Positions 17,489 to 25,577 of a DNA stretch of 64,000 nucleotides are shown in pieces. The notes beneath the pieces were generated by a model. That model did not search any database. It was not told the DNA's origin and worked only from the letters and a program-made list of their open reading frames with translations. The translations under genes were made by a program, and so were the position numbers. Position 1 is the stretch's first letter. Each line of letters begins with the position of its first letter. This DNA is from Lentisphaeria bacterium UBA4640 (GTDB lineage: Bacteria > Verrucomicrobiota > Lentisphaeria > Victivallales > UBA1829): assembly GCA_002405835.1 (NCBI GenBank), contig DHMO01000042.1:23432-87431 (forward strand), written 5' to 3'.

Positions 17489-18058
17489 TTATTTTCCGGC
17501 GGGTCTGCCGGTGTTGAGTTCTTTGAGTAGAGTTTCGCTGATTTCGATGGTTTTGCTGCTGTAGATGACAACCGGCATTCCGGTGGCGGAGACGGCGGAT
17601 TTGTCAAGAATGAGCGTGTATCCTGCGAGAGCGGCGTGTTTTTCCGCCGCTTTCCGGATATCGTTCAGGATCGCCGCGTGTTCGCGGTCGCGGTCATCGC
17701 GGAGCTGTGCGGACTTTTCCCGGTCGTAGGTCGTAAGTTCGCGTTCCTTCGCAACGATTTCACGGTATTTGTCCTGTGCGGCAAGACGCTTGCTTTCCTG
17801 TGCGGCTTCGGTCAGAGTGATGTTCTGCGAAGCATCGCGGAGAGCCGTGAATTCCGACCGGAGTTTTGTGAGCGATTCCAGGAGTTTCTGCGCATAATCT
17901 TTGTAGACATCCGCCTGACGCTTGAGGTTCGCTTCCACAATTTTGGTTTTGTAATACTCCTGCACGACGCGGTCGAGATCGATAATGGCGATTTTCTGTT
18001 CCGCGGCGAACACCGCGGCGGAGAGGGTCAGCAGGGAGACGAGCAGAATTTTTTTCAT
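17489..18058 (-). CDS. OmpH/Skp-family periplasmic chaperone
   Basis: 189 residues with a signal peptide (KKILLVSLLTLSAAVFA, cleaved near residue 18). A short beta segment (KIAIIDLDRVVQEYYKT) and a long charged coiled coil (about 40-140) follow, then the C-terminal beta part. This is the jellyfish-shaped Skp/OmpH layout that holds unfolded outer-membrane proteins in the periplasm. It precedes lpxD on the same strand. BamA is not in the window. Confidence 0.88.
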   Translation of the reverse strand: MKKILLVSLLTLSAAVFAAEQKIAIIDLDRVVQEYYKTKIVEANLKRQADVYKDYAQKLLESLTKLRSEFTALRDASQNITLTEAAQESKRLAAQDKYREIVAKERELTTYDREKSAQLRDDRDREHAAILNDIRKAAEKHAALAGYTLILDKSAVSATGMPVVIYSSKTIEISETLLKELNTGRPAGK

Positions 18059-18074
18059 TTGGAGGATTCCTTTC

Positions 18075-19313
18075 TCAGAGATAGCCTTTTGTTCCGCGCC
18101 AGCAGCGGCGGAATTCGCGGTTGAATTCGCGGGCGATCTCCTTGTTTTTTATGATGAGAATGTTTTCATCGTTGCTGCGTTCGGCGTTCCTGGAGAAGTT
18201 GTAGCTCCCGGTGATCACCGTTTCGTCGTCGATGATAATGACTTTATGATGCATTTTCCCCGAACGGTTCGGGGCGAGGCGGACCGCGACGCCGTTGCGT
18301 CCGAGGAATTTGTTCTGGCTGTATTTCCCGTGAGCCTGTCCGTTGTCGAACAGACAGCGGACGGAAACGCCGCGTTTTGCGAGAGATGTGAGTTCTTTTG
18401 CAACTTCCGGCGCGGTGAAGGAGAACGCCATTATGCGGACGCTGTGTTTCGCCTTCGCGAGCTCTTCGAGGAGCCGCTTCTGCACGCCGTCCGAGGGGGA
18501 AAACATGACTTCGACGGGCAAGGTTCCGCCGATGACGACTTTGCCGCCGTTTGTTTTGCGCTTGGCTTTCGGACCGAATTTGCCGGAGAAATATTCTTCA
18601 AACTTTGTCTGATAGCATGCGGCGAGCTGCGGGGATTCGAGAATCAGCGCATTGTTGTCGTTCTTGCGCGAGCCGTTGATGGTGAAGTTGAAGGAACCTG
18701 TCCAGACATACTTCGCATCGACAACGACGAACTTGTTGTGCATGATTGCGGGGCGGTTGTCCGGTACGACGGGGATTTTCGCATCTTTGAGCCGGTTTAC
18801 AGCCTGGAGCTTGAAGTTGTCGGTATCGGTGACGACGCGGACGGCAACGCCGCGTTTTTCCGCATCGGTGAGTGCGCGCGCCACATCGAAGAGATCAAGG
18901 TCGTAGATGCAGATGTCAACGGAGCTTTGCGCGGAGTCGATGAGTTTGCAGAGACCTTCGCGGATATGCGGGGAGGGCGCAAAATAGAGTTTGACCGGAG
19001 TTGAGTTCGGGACCGGCACAACGGCGGTGTCGTCGTAACGCGAGGAATCGGGAGCGACTTTCGCGATGACATTGTTGCGTGTGCGGAGGGTGAACGTATG
19101 AACCGGTTCGAGAGCATCCGGGATCCGTTCTTCGGGGACATAGGAGAACCCGATTCCCGCCGCGCCGAGCAGGAGTATTGCCGCAAGCATGTATCCGCGC
19201 AGGTGTTTCGCCGCAGTCCGTATCGCCTTGCCTTTTACTTTTCCGGCCGCGTGTCTGACCGCCTGATCGGCAATTTTTTTCGGTATTTTATTCTTTCCAG
19301 TGCTTCTGCCCAT
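18075..19313 (-). CDS. Membrane-anchored phospholipase D-like protein
   Basis: 412 residues. A basic N-terminus (about 1-40) leads to one membrane helix (MLAAILLLGAAGIGFSYV). Two PLD domains follow, each with an HxK motif: MHNKFVVVDAKYVWTGSFNF and MHHKVIIIDDETVITGSYNF. The paired HKD motifs form one active site for phosphodiester transfer; family members act on phospholipids or nucleic acids. The anchored, probably periplasmic location fits lipid or extracellular nucleic acid, but the substrate is not known. It lies upstream of skp-lpxD on the same strand. Confidence 0.85.
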   Translation of the reverse strand: MGRSTGKNKIPKKIADQAVRHAAGKVKGKAIRTAAKHLRGYMLAAILLLGAAGIGFSYVPEERIPDALEPVHTFTLRTRNNVIAKVAPDSSRYDDTAVVPVPNSTPVKLYFAPSPHIREGLCKLIDSAQSSVDICIYDLDLFDVARALTDAEKRGVAVRVVTDTDNFKLQAVNRLKDAKIPVVPDNRPAIMHNKFVVVDAKYVWTGSFNFTINGSRKNDNNALILESPQLAACYQTKFEEYFSGKFGPKAKRKTNGGKVVIGGTLPVEVMFSPSDGVQKRLLEELAKAKHSVRIMAFSFTAPEVAKELTSLAKRGVSVRCLFDNGQAHGKYSQNKFLGRNGVAVRLAPNRSGKMHHKVIIIDDETVITGSYNFSRNAERSNDENILIIKNKEIAREFNREFRRCWRGTKGYL

Positions 19314-19372
19314 TTTTTACCTCGTTATCTCGGAAATATATCGGTGCAACGGCGAAAAGTCAAGTGCTTTTT

Positions 19373-20917
19373 TCAGCGTTTCCAGAATGATGGCATGAAA
19401 ACGACGAGGAGTGTGTAGATTTCAAGGCGTCCGAGGATCATGGCGAAGGATAACAGCACCTTTGCGGGGGCGCTCATCCAGGCGTAGGAGCTGGCGGGAC
19501 CAACCGCGCCGAACCCGGGACCGACGTTGCTGACGCAGGTCGCCGAAGCCGTCAGCGCGGTAATGAAATCCATCTTCGAAAGAAACGGAAGAAGAAGCGC
19601 CGTCACCGCAATGATTCCCAGATACAGAACGACAAACGCAAGAGTCTTGTTGATTGTCGCCGCCTGAATGCGTTCCCCGTTCAGACGGATGTCCGGAATC
19701 GCCCGCGGGAAAAGACACCGGCGCAGTTCGGAAAGCACATGCTTGCAGAGAAGAAGCACACGGACGCATTTCAATCCGCCCGCTGTCGATCCGGTACAGC
19801 CGCCGAGCAGAGTCAGAAGAAAGAGAATCATCAGCGCCTGAGTCGGCCACTGCAGATAATCCGCGGTAGAAAAACCTCCGGTCGAGATGATGGAGGAGAC
19901 CTGGAACGCCGCGTAGCGCAGCGACGTCAGCCAGCAGTTCGGTTCGGTCGCGCCGGTCATGGACTGAATTGTTTCCGGGTAGGCAAGACGCAGAACTGCG
20001 GCGATGATCAGACTTGAAGCGACAACCGTCGCAAGGAAAAAGCGGAATTCCGCATCCTGAAAGTAAATCAGGCGCCGTTTGGTCAGCACCGCTTTGAAGA
20101 AGAGCGTGAAGTTGCACGCACCGAGGAACAGAAACGCGATGAACGTCCACTGAATGAACGGACTCGGATACGCCGCGATGCTCGCCTGTTTGGTTGAAAA
20201 TCCGCAGGTCGAAACGGTCGAGAAGGAGTGGCAGACCGCATCGAACAGCGGCATTCCGCCAAGCGTGAGACACCCCGTTTGAAGGGCGGTGAGGACAACG
20301 TAGGTTCCCCAGACCAGTTTCGCTGTTCCGGCGATGCGCGGAGTCAGCTGGTCGGAGTTCATTTTCACACCCGGAACCTCTGCGTTGTAGAGCTGAGTCG
20401 CTCCGATTCCGAGGAACGGGAGAATCACCAGTGCGAACACGACAATTCCCATGCCTCCGAGCCAGGTGATCAGACAGCGCCAGAACTGCACGCAGTGCGG
20501 CAGGCTTTCCACTCCGTCGGGGAACACGGTCCCGTCCCAGCGCGGCAGATTCGGAGCGATAATCGACGCCCCGGTCGTCGTCAATCCCGATACGGTTTCA
20601 AACAGGGCGTCGGCCGGGTACATGCGGACAACGAACAGAAACGGCAGCGAGGCGAAAATCAATGCGGCGAGCCAGCCGAACGCAACGGTTGCAAAGCCTT
20701 CGCGGATTCCGGCTTTTCCGCTGTCCGCATGGCGTTTCCGCGTCGCAAAGATTCCGGCGAGACCGATGACAACGGCGGTTGCGGCGCAGACGGCGAATCC
20801 CGCAACGACCGGAACGGGGTCATGCATCTGCCATCCGACCGGAATGCAGACAAGCATTGCGGAGCCGATGAAGGTTGTCAGAATGGAGATCAGATAGAGA
20901 ACCGTTGCGGTGTTCAT
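19373..20917 (-). CDS. trkH: Potassium uptake protein TrkH/KtrB
   Basis: The 514-residue membrane pore subunit has four MPM repeats with selectivity-filter-like segments: SGLTTTGAS, STVSTCGFST, SSIISTGGFST and ATCVSNVGPGFG. The filter glycines are kept. It transports K+ with the TrkA peripheral subunit encoded four bases upstream. Length and fold fit TrkH better than the shorter KtrB. Confidence 0.93.
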   Translation of the reverse strand: MNTATVLYLISILTTFIGSAMLVCIPVGWQMHDPVPVVAGFAVCAATAVVIGLAGIFATRKRHADSGKAGIREGFATVAFGWLAALIFASLPFLFVVRMYPADALFETVSGLTTTGASIIAPNLPRWDGTVFPDGVESLPHCVQFWRCLITWLGGMGIVVFALVILPFLGIGATQLYNAEVPGVKMNSDQLTPRIAGTAKLVWGTYVVLTALQTGCLTLGGMPLFDAVCHSFSTVSTCGFSTKQASIAAYPSPFIQWTFIAFLFLGACNFTLFFKAVLTKRRLIYFQDAEFRFFLATVVASSLIIAAVLRLAYPETIQSMTGATEPNCWLTSLRYAAFQVSSIISTGGFSTADYLQWPTQALMILFLLTLLGGCTGSTAGGLKCVRVLLLCKHVLSELRRCLFPRAIPDIRLNGERIQAATINKTLAFVVLYLGIIAVTALLLPFLSKMDFITALTASATCVSNVGPGFGAVGPASSYAWMSAPAKVLLSFAMILGRLEIYTLLVVFMPSFWKR

Positions 20918-20921
20918 GGCG

Positions 20922-22283
20922 TCACTTCGGGAAAAGCGGCTCGATGTCTTTGAGCCCCTTAGGGTTGACGATCGCGACGACGACGTCGCCGGGAGTCAGC
21001 ACAGTCGTTCCGGCAGGCGGAATGACGTCGGCTCCGCGGAACAGAAGCGCCAGAACCACGGTCGGCGGCAGTTTGCATTCCATGATCATTTTGCCCGCAA
21101 GCGGGGATTTTGCGGAAACAGTGAATTCCGTGAGATGCGCATGGAAGCGCTGAAGTTTCGCATCAATCCGCATGGTTCCCGTTTCCAGAATCCGCAGAAT
21201 CAGATTGACGGAAACCAGAGTCGAGCTGATTCCGCTGTCGATCATCTCCATTGTCGGGACGATGCGGATGTATTCCGGTTTGTGAGTGACGGAAATGGTT
21301 TTTTTCGCGCCGAGACGTTTTGCCATGATGCAGGCGAGAATGTTCTCTTCGTCGTCATCGGCCGCGGCGACAAAGGCATCGCAGTTCTGAATGCCGGCTT
21401 CCTCCATGACCTGTTCATCGGTCGGGTCGCCTTTGATGACAAGCATTCCCTGCGGCATGGAATCGAGCAGACGTTCCCCGCGCAGTTCGCTTTTTTCGAT
21501 GAACCTGACTTCGACGTCTCGGTCGAGAAGTTCCCGTGCGAGAATGGTTCCGGTTGCGGTTGCGCCGGAGATGATGATCCGCAGCGGCGCGGAACGGACG
21601 GCGGGCGAGGGGGATATGACCTCGACGAAATCGTCCACATCGCTCTTTTTTCCGGCGACATAAACCTTGTCTCCGGGGACGAGGACGGTGTCTCCGTGCG
21701 GAATGAGGAACTGGCGGTCGCGGACGATCGCCGCGAAGCGGACTTTGGAGAGCGCGTCGGAAACGGGGATGTCTTTGATTCTTGCTCCGGCGAGCATGGA
21801 GCTGGGGGTGATGGAAATCACCTCCATGAGTGCATCGGGGTTGGTGAACTGGATTTTTTCAAGGCATACCGGGTTGCCGAGCGTGTCAACGATTTTGCGA
21901 ACACACTGTTCCGGGGGGGAGAAGGCGCGCCAGATGCCGAAAAATTCGGGTGTGATTCCATCCGCGGGAGAGAAGCAGTCGAGGGAATAGAAACGGCAGA
22001 CTGTTTTTTTTACGCCGAATTTTCCTGCGATTTTGCAGGCGAGAATGTTTGCCGCTTCGTCGCCGCTGACCGCAATGAGGGTGTCGCAGCTCTGGATTCC
22101 GGCCTGTTTGAGGATGGATACATCGGAGCAGGAACCTTCAATGACCATGAGGTCGAGGTTTTCTTTCAGCCGTTCAAAGTTTTCGCTGGAGGAATCGATG
22201 ACGACGACGTCGTGATTTTCCGCGCAGAGCGTGGAAGCGAGCAGCCGTCCGAGTTCTCCGGCTCCGATGATGATTGCCTTCAT
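20922..22283 (-). CDS. trkA: Trk system potassium uptake protein TrkA
   Basis: 453-residue cytoplasmic gating subunit with two RCK modules. The first Rossmann fold opens with IIIGAGELGRLLA and has VIDSS at the end of strand 2. The second starts near RIIISGATATGTILA. Each module is followed by a TrkA-C domain. The two-module layout matches E. coli-type TrkA. It overlaps neither neighbour but is packed 12 bases after the HPr gene and 4 bases before trkH, so it is one operon. Confidence 0.95.
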   Translation of the reverse strand: MKAIIIGAGELGRLLASTLCAENHDVVVIDSSSENFERLKENLDLMVIEGSCSDVSILKQAGIQSCDTLIAVSGDEAANILACKIAGKFGVKKTVCRFYSLDCFSPADGITPEFFGIWRAFSPPEQCVRKIVDTLGNPVCLEKIQFTNPDALMEVISITPSSMLAGARIKDIPVSDALSKVRFAAIVRDRQFLIPHGDTVLVPGDKVYVAGKKSDVDDFVEVISPSPAVRSAPLRIIISGATATGTILARELLDRDVEVRFIEKSELRGERLLDSMPQGMLVIKGDPTDEQVMEEAGIQNCDAFVAAADDDEENILACIMAKRLGAKKTISVTHKPEYIRIVPTMEMIDSGISSTLVSVNLILRILETGTMRIDAKLQRFHAHLTEFTVSAKSPLAGKMIMECKLPPTVVLALLFRGADVIPPAGTTVLTPGDVVVAIVNPKGLKDIEPLFPK

Positions 22284-22295
22284 GCGTGCTCCGGA

Positions 22296-22574
22296 TCAGT
22301 TCTGCGGAGGAAAATCGTATTCGCGTTCAAAGGCGGCGGCGATGATTTCGATCGCTTCGGCTTCGTTTTTCCCTGTCGCCTGAAGGGTCGCTTCGTCGCC
22401 CTGCTGGAGTCCGAGCGCGAGAAGTTCGAGAATGCTGTGCATGGAGGCGGTTCCGCTTTCCGCTCTGAGTTCAAAGCTGACGTCCGGGAATTTGTCAACT
22501 TCCGCCATGATGGCGCTTGACGGTCTGCAGTGAATTCCGGCGCGGTTCTTGATGACGACTTTTTTTGCAACCAT
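22296..22574 (-). CDS. HPr-family phosphocarrier protein
   Basis: A 92-residue PTS phosphocarrier. His15 in RAGIHCRPS is the phospho-acceptor, with the canonical Ala after it replaced by Cys. Ser47 in SILELLALG aligns with regulatory Ser46 of Gram-positive HPr. No PTS enzyme I or HPr kinase gene is in the window. Its position as first gene before trkA-trkH suggests a regulatory role akin to NPr of the nitrogen PTS; in E. coli the PTSNtr protein EIIANtr binds TrkA. That link is inference here. Confidence 0.88.
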   Translation of the reverse strand: MVAKKVVIKNRAGIHCRPSSAIMAEVDKFPDVSFELRAESGTASMHSILELLALGLQQGDEATLQATGKNEAEAIEIIAAAFEREYDFPPQN

Positions 22575-22689
22575 GATTGTTCGGTTCCTCCGGTTGTGTT
22601 GATAGTGTACGGACTTTCTTAAATATAGCTCATGAACGCCGATGTTGCAAACCCGTGAAGAGGTTTTCCGGTGTTTTTTGCAATTTGAT

Positions 22690-22717
22690 TTGAATTCCGC
22701 AAAAAAGATGATATTTT
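22690..22717 (+). promoter_or_regulatory. Possible glyS promoter
   Basis: TTGAAT (22690-22695), 16-base spacer, TATTTT (22712-22717), in an AT-rich stretch about 38 bases before the glyS ATG. The -10 match is weak. Confidence 0.3.
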
Positions 22718-22754
22718 ACCAGTTGAAAATGAACTTTATTTTAAAGGAGTTTTT

Positions 22755-24086
22755 ATGGCTATTACTACGGAAGGCGAGCTGATGGACAAGATCGTTACGC
22801 TGTGCAAGCGTCGCGGTTTTGTGTTTCAGAGTTCGGAAATTTACGGCGGTTTCAACGGTTTCTGGGATTACGGTCCGTACGGAACCGCGATGAAACGCGC
22901 GATCGAACAGCTCTGGTGGAGCGAAATGGTGGAAAAACGCGATGACGTCGTCGGACTCGACTCCACGGTCATCTGTCACCCGAAAGTCTGGAAGGCTTCC
23001 GGTCATATCGACCGTTTCGGCGACATCATGTGCGACTGCAAACACTGCAAGGCGCGTCACCGCGTCGATCAGATGCCTGACCCGAAGGTCTGCCCGAACT
23101 GCGGGTCCACCGACCTTACCCCGCCGCGCGAGTTCAACCTCATGATGAAAACTTACGTCGGACCTGTCTTTGACGATGAACACGTCGCTTACCTCCGTGC
23201 GGAAACCTGCCAGCCGATCTTCGTGGATTTCCACCTGATCCGCATTGCGACCCGCATGCAGCTGCCGTTCGGTATTGCCCAGATCGGAAAATCCTTCCGT
23301 AACGAAATCACCCCGCGCATGTTCACCTTCCGTTCCCGTGAATTCACGCAGATGGAAATGGAATATTTCTGCCCGGACAAGGGTTCGATGGAAGTCTGGG
23401 AACACTGGCGTGACACCCGCTACAAATACTATCGCGAGAAACTCCAGTTCCGCGAAGACGAGATTCAGTTCCATCCGCACGACAAACTTGCGCACTATGC
23501 GAAAGCTGCGGTTGATATTGAGTTCAAGTTCCCGTTCGGCTGGGGCGAACTCGAAGGCATTCATCACCGCGGAACCTGGGATATGTCCCGTCATCAGGAA
23601 TATTCTTCGCAGAATCTCGAATATTTCGATCCCGCCACCGGCGAGAAGTATCTCCCGACCGTTGTCGAGACCTCTGTCGGACTCGACCGCACGTTCCTTG
23701 CTGTTCTCTCCCACGCCTACGACGAGCAGAAGGCTCCGACGAAGAAAGAGGGAATGGAAGAGGACGTCCGCATTGTTCTGCACATCCCGCCGCGCATTGC
23801 GCCGGTTCAGGTTGCCGTGATGCCGCTTTCCAAGAAGCTGAACGACAAGGCTCTTGCTCTCCGCAAGGATCTCTGGGACAGCTTCCGCACCGAGGCGGAC
23901 GTTACGGGCAACATCGGCAAGCGCTATCGCCGTCAGGACGAAATCGGCACGCCGTTCTGCGTGACCTACGACTTCGATTCCGAGAGCGACAATGCCGTCA
24001 CGGTCCGCGACCGCGACACGATGGAGCAGGAGCGTGTCTCCCTTGACAATCTGAAAGCCTATCTCTCCGAGAAGATCAACGGCTGA
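22755..24086 (+). CDS. glyS: Glycyl-tRNA synthetase, single-chain alpha2 type
   Basis: Charges tRNA-Gly with glycine. The 443-residue class II enzyme is the dimeric alpha2 form found in eukaryotes, archaea and some bacteria, not the alpha2beta2 GlyQ/GlyS form of E. coli. Seen: ESKIYGG-like start SSEIYGGFNGFWDYGPYG, a Cys-rich zinc-like insertion (CDCKHCKARHR and CPNCGS), motif 2 SFRNEITPRMFTFRSREFTQMEME, and motif 3 VVETSVGLDRTFLA. The C-terminal anticodon-binding domain follows. TAAAGGAG precedes the ATG. Confidence 0.95.
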   Translation: MAITTEGELMDKIVTLCKRRGFVFQSSEIYGGFNGFWDYGPYGTAMKRAIEQLWWSEMVEKRDDVVGLDSTVICHPKVWKASGHIDRFGDIMCDCKHCKARHRVDQMPDPKVCPNCGSTDLTPPREFNLMMKTYVGPVFDDEHVAYLRAETCQPIFVDFHLIRIATRMQLPFGIAQIGKSFRNEITPRMFTFRSREFTQMEMEYFCPDKGSMEVWEHWRDTRYKYYREKLQFREDEIQFHPHDKLAHYAKAAVDIEFKFPFGWGELEGIHHRGTWDMSRHQEYSSQNLEYFDPATGEKYLPTVVETSVGLDRTFLAVLSHAYDEQKAPTKKEGMEEDVRIVLHIPPRIAPVQVAVMPLSKKLNDKALALRKDLWDSFRTEADVTGNIGKRYRRQDEIGTPFCVTYDFDSESDNAVTVRDRDTMEQERVSLDNLKAYLSEKING

Positions 24087-24095
24087 TGATATTTT

Positions 24096-24139
24096 CTCCC
24101 TCTTTTTTCGATATATAAAAATGTCGCGAAAAGAGGGAG
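24096..24139. repeat. Inverted repeat downstream of glyS
   Basis: Arms CTCCCTCTTTT (24096-24106) and AAAAGAGGGAG (24129-24139) enclose a 22-base AT-rich loop. No T-run follows, so it is not a classical terminator. Confidence 0.4.
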
Positions 24140-24154
24140 GGAAAACTCCATAGT

Positions 24155-24268
24155 ATGAAGAAGTTTTTTTCTTTTATCTTCTATCTTGCAAATGTGCGCA
24201 ATAATTCGGACACTACCAAAGGACACGGATCGGAAACAGGTTCTTCTGAAATACTTCAAGCAGAATAA
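24155..24268 (+). CDS. Possible 37-residue ORF (doubtful)
   Basis: An ATG at 24155 opens a 37-codon frame beginning MKKFFSFIFYLANV and ending at TAA 24266-24268. A GGAGGG lies about 13 bases upstream, farther than ideal. The short hydrophobic N-terminus and polar C-terminus resemble nothing I recognise. It lies in the 262-base gap between glyS and rsmG, the longest gap in the window. Confidence 0.15.
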   Translation: MKKFFSFIFYLANVRNNSDTTKGHGSETGSSEILQAE

Positions 24269-24297
24269 GAGACGTTGATCTGACGGCGCATGACAGT

Positions 24298-24330
24298 AAA
24301 AAAGCGGAGGTGCTGCCTCCGCTTTTTTTT
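24298..24330. terminator. Bidirectional terminator between glyS and rsmG
   Basis: A-run, GCGGAGG, 5-base loop, CCTCCGC and eight T form a near-symmetric intrinsic terminator that serves the convergent glyS (plus) and rsmG (minus) transcripts. Confidence 0.88.
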
Positions 24331-24348
24331 GAAAATGCCGTATGTTTT

Positions 24349-25011
24349 TTACTTTTTCCTGTGAACCGGAGGGAGGGTCATGAAAAGACGGGTGCCGGCG
24401 TTGTCGGGGAGCTCAAAGGTGTCGGTGCAGCGGAAACGGAGTGCAAGTTTCTGAAGCTCCGGCTTCTCTTTGTCGCGCTGGTCCGGAGTGCGGTAGACGT
24501 AGAGCAGCGCATCCTTGCGGAGAAGTCCGGAAACTTCCTTGATCAGTTTCATGGAATCCGAAACTGCCCGCGCGGTGACAATCTCAAAATGATGTCCGTA
24601 ATCCTCCGATGATGCAAGCTCGTTCGCCCGGGCGTGGAGAGCTTCCAGATTGTCAAGTCCCATCGCTTCCGCCGCGCGATTCACAAAATCAATTTTCTTG
24701 CGGGTCGAATCGACAGAGGTAATCTGAAGATCCGGAAAAGCGGCGGCAAGAGGAAGCGAGGGAAAACCCGCGCCGCAGCCGACGTCGCAAAGATTGAATT
24801 TTCCCTTCAGATACGGGGCAATCGAAACGGAATCCGCAATGTGCTTGCTCCAGAAATCCTCCGGCGGAATACGGGTCAGATTCATGGTCTTGTTCGTTTC
24901 GTAAAGGATATCTTCAAAAATCGAACAGGCTTTCATGAAGTCGTCAAAACGGGTCTCCGGGACAAAGCGTTTCAGAAAGGCGAGGCATTCGGCGGACGGT
25001 GTGGTGCTCAT
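24349..25011 (-). CDS. rsmG: 16S rRNA (guanine527-N7)-methyltransferase RsmG
   Basis: SAM-dependent methyltransferase for G527 in the 530 loop of 16S rRNA. 220 residues, normal length. It has NLTRIPPEDFWSKHIADS before the SAM loop CDVGCGAGFPSLPLA, VDSTRKKIDFV at the second acidic site, and ARAVSDSMKL, all characteristic of RsmG. Its start overlaps the stop of the upstream membrane protein gene by 4 bases. It is the last gene of the Tad-FHA-PEGA series. Confidence 0.92.
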   Translation of the reverse strand: MSTTPSAECLAFLKRFVPETRFDDFMKACSIFEDILYETNKTMNLTRIPPEDFWSKHIADSVSIAPYLKGKFNLCDVGCGAGFPSLPLAAAFPDLQITSVDSTRKKIDFVNRAAEAMGLDNLEALHARANELASSEDYGHHFEIVTARAVSDSMKLIKEVSGLLRKDALLYVYRTPDQRDKEKPELQKLALRFRCTDTFELPDNAGTRLFMTLPPVHRKK

Positions 25012-25577
25012 ATTTTGTCAGCTCCGGTAAGATTCAGAATAAAGGTTGCAAGTGAAACAAGTGCGAAAAGAAACAGGAAAACCGGCATTGCCGGACGGTA
25101 TTTCGTCACGGAAAGGCGGATGATTTCCCGCGTGAGGTGGGGTTTGCCGGAAATGAAGATGCCGATCGTTCCGAAAATCAGACAGAACGTCGCGAAGACG
25201 GCGGAGAACATGGTCGGGCAGGCAAACGATTCTTTCAGGTAGAAGTGCGCCGTCAGGATCATGAAGCCGCCGATCGCGCGCGAAAACAGGTGGTCGAGCG
25301 CGCAATAAGCGAGAATGATCAGCAGAATCGCAAGCGGCAGCAGATATTTATGCAGCGATTCGGGGAGAATCGGCATGGCGTTCGGGATGCACCAGAGCAG
25401 GTCGATGATTCCGAGAATGGCGCCGGGGAGCGCAGCCCGCGGAAGTTTTTCCCGTTTCTCCAGGTTTTCTTTATTTACTTTCAGCAGCAGGATTCCTCCC
25501 GCGATGCACAGAACGGCGCAGAGCGGAAGAAGAATCAGATACATGAGACGGGGATTGAAAAATTCAAACATGGTCAT
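25008..25577 (-). CDS. Uncharacterised integral membrane protein
   Basis: 189 residues with about five or six hydrophobic helices (around 11-32, 47-66, 75-98, 100-115, 122-145, 165-185) and short polar loops. I do not recognise a family. Start is ATG 25577 or the ATG two codons later. It overlaps the PEGA lipoprotein gene upstream and rsmG downstream by 4 bases each, so it is translationally linked to both. Confidence 0.65.
   Translation of the reverse strand: MTMFEFFNPRLMYLILLPLCAVLCIAGGILLLKVNKENLEKREKLPRAALPGAILGIIDLLWCIPNAMPILPESLHKYLLPLAILLIILAYCALDHLFSRAIGGFMILTAHFYLKESFACPTMFSAVFATFCLIFGTIGIFISGKPHLTREIIRLSVTKYRPAMPVFLFLFALVSLATFILNLTGADKI

Noticed and set aside
24059..24259. 66-codon minus-strand frame in the glyS-rsmG gap
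   Set aside because: It overlaps the glyS end and the hairpin, has no ribosome site, and its sequence is low-complexity AT-rich translation.
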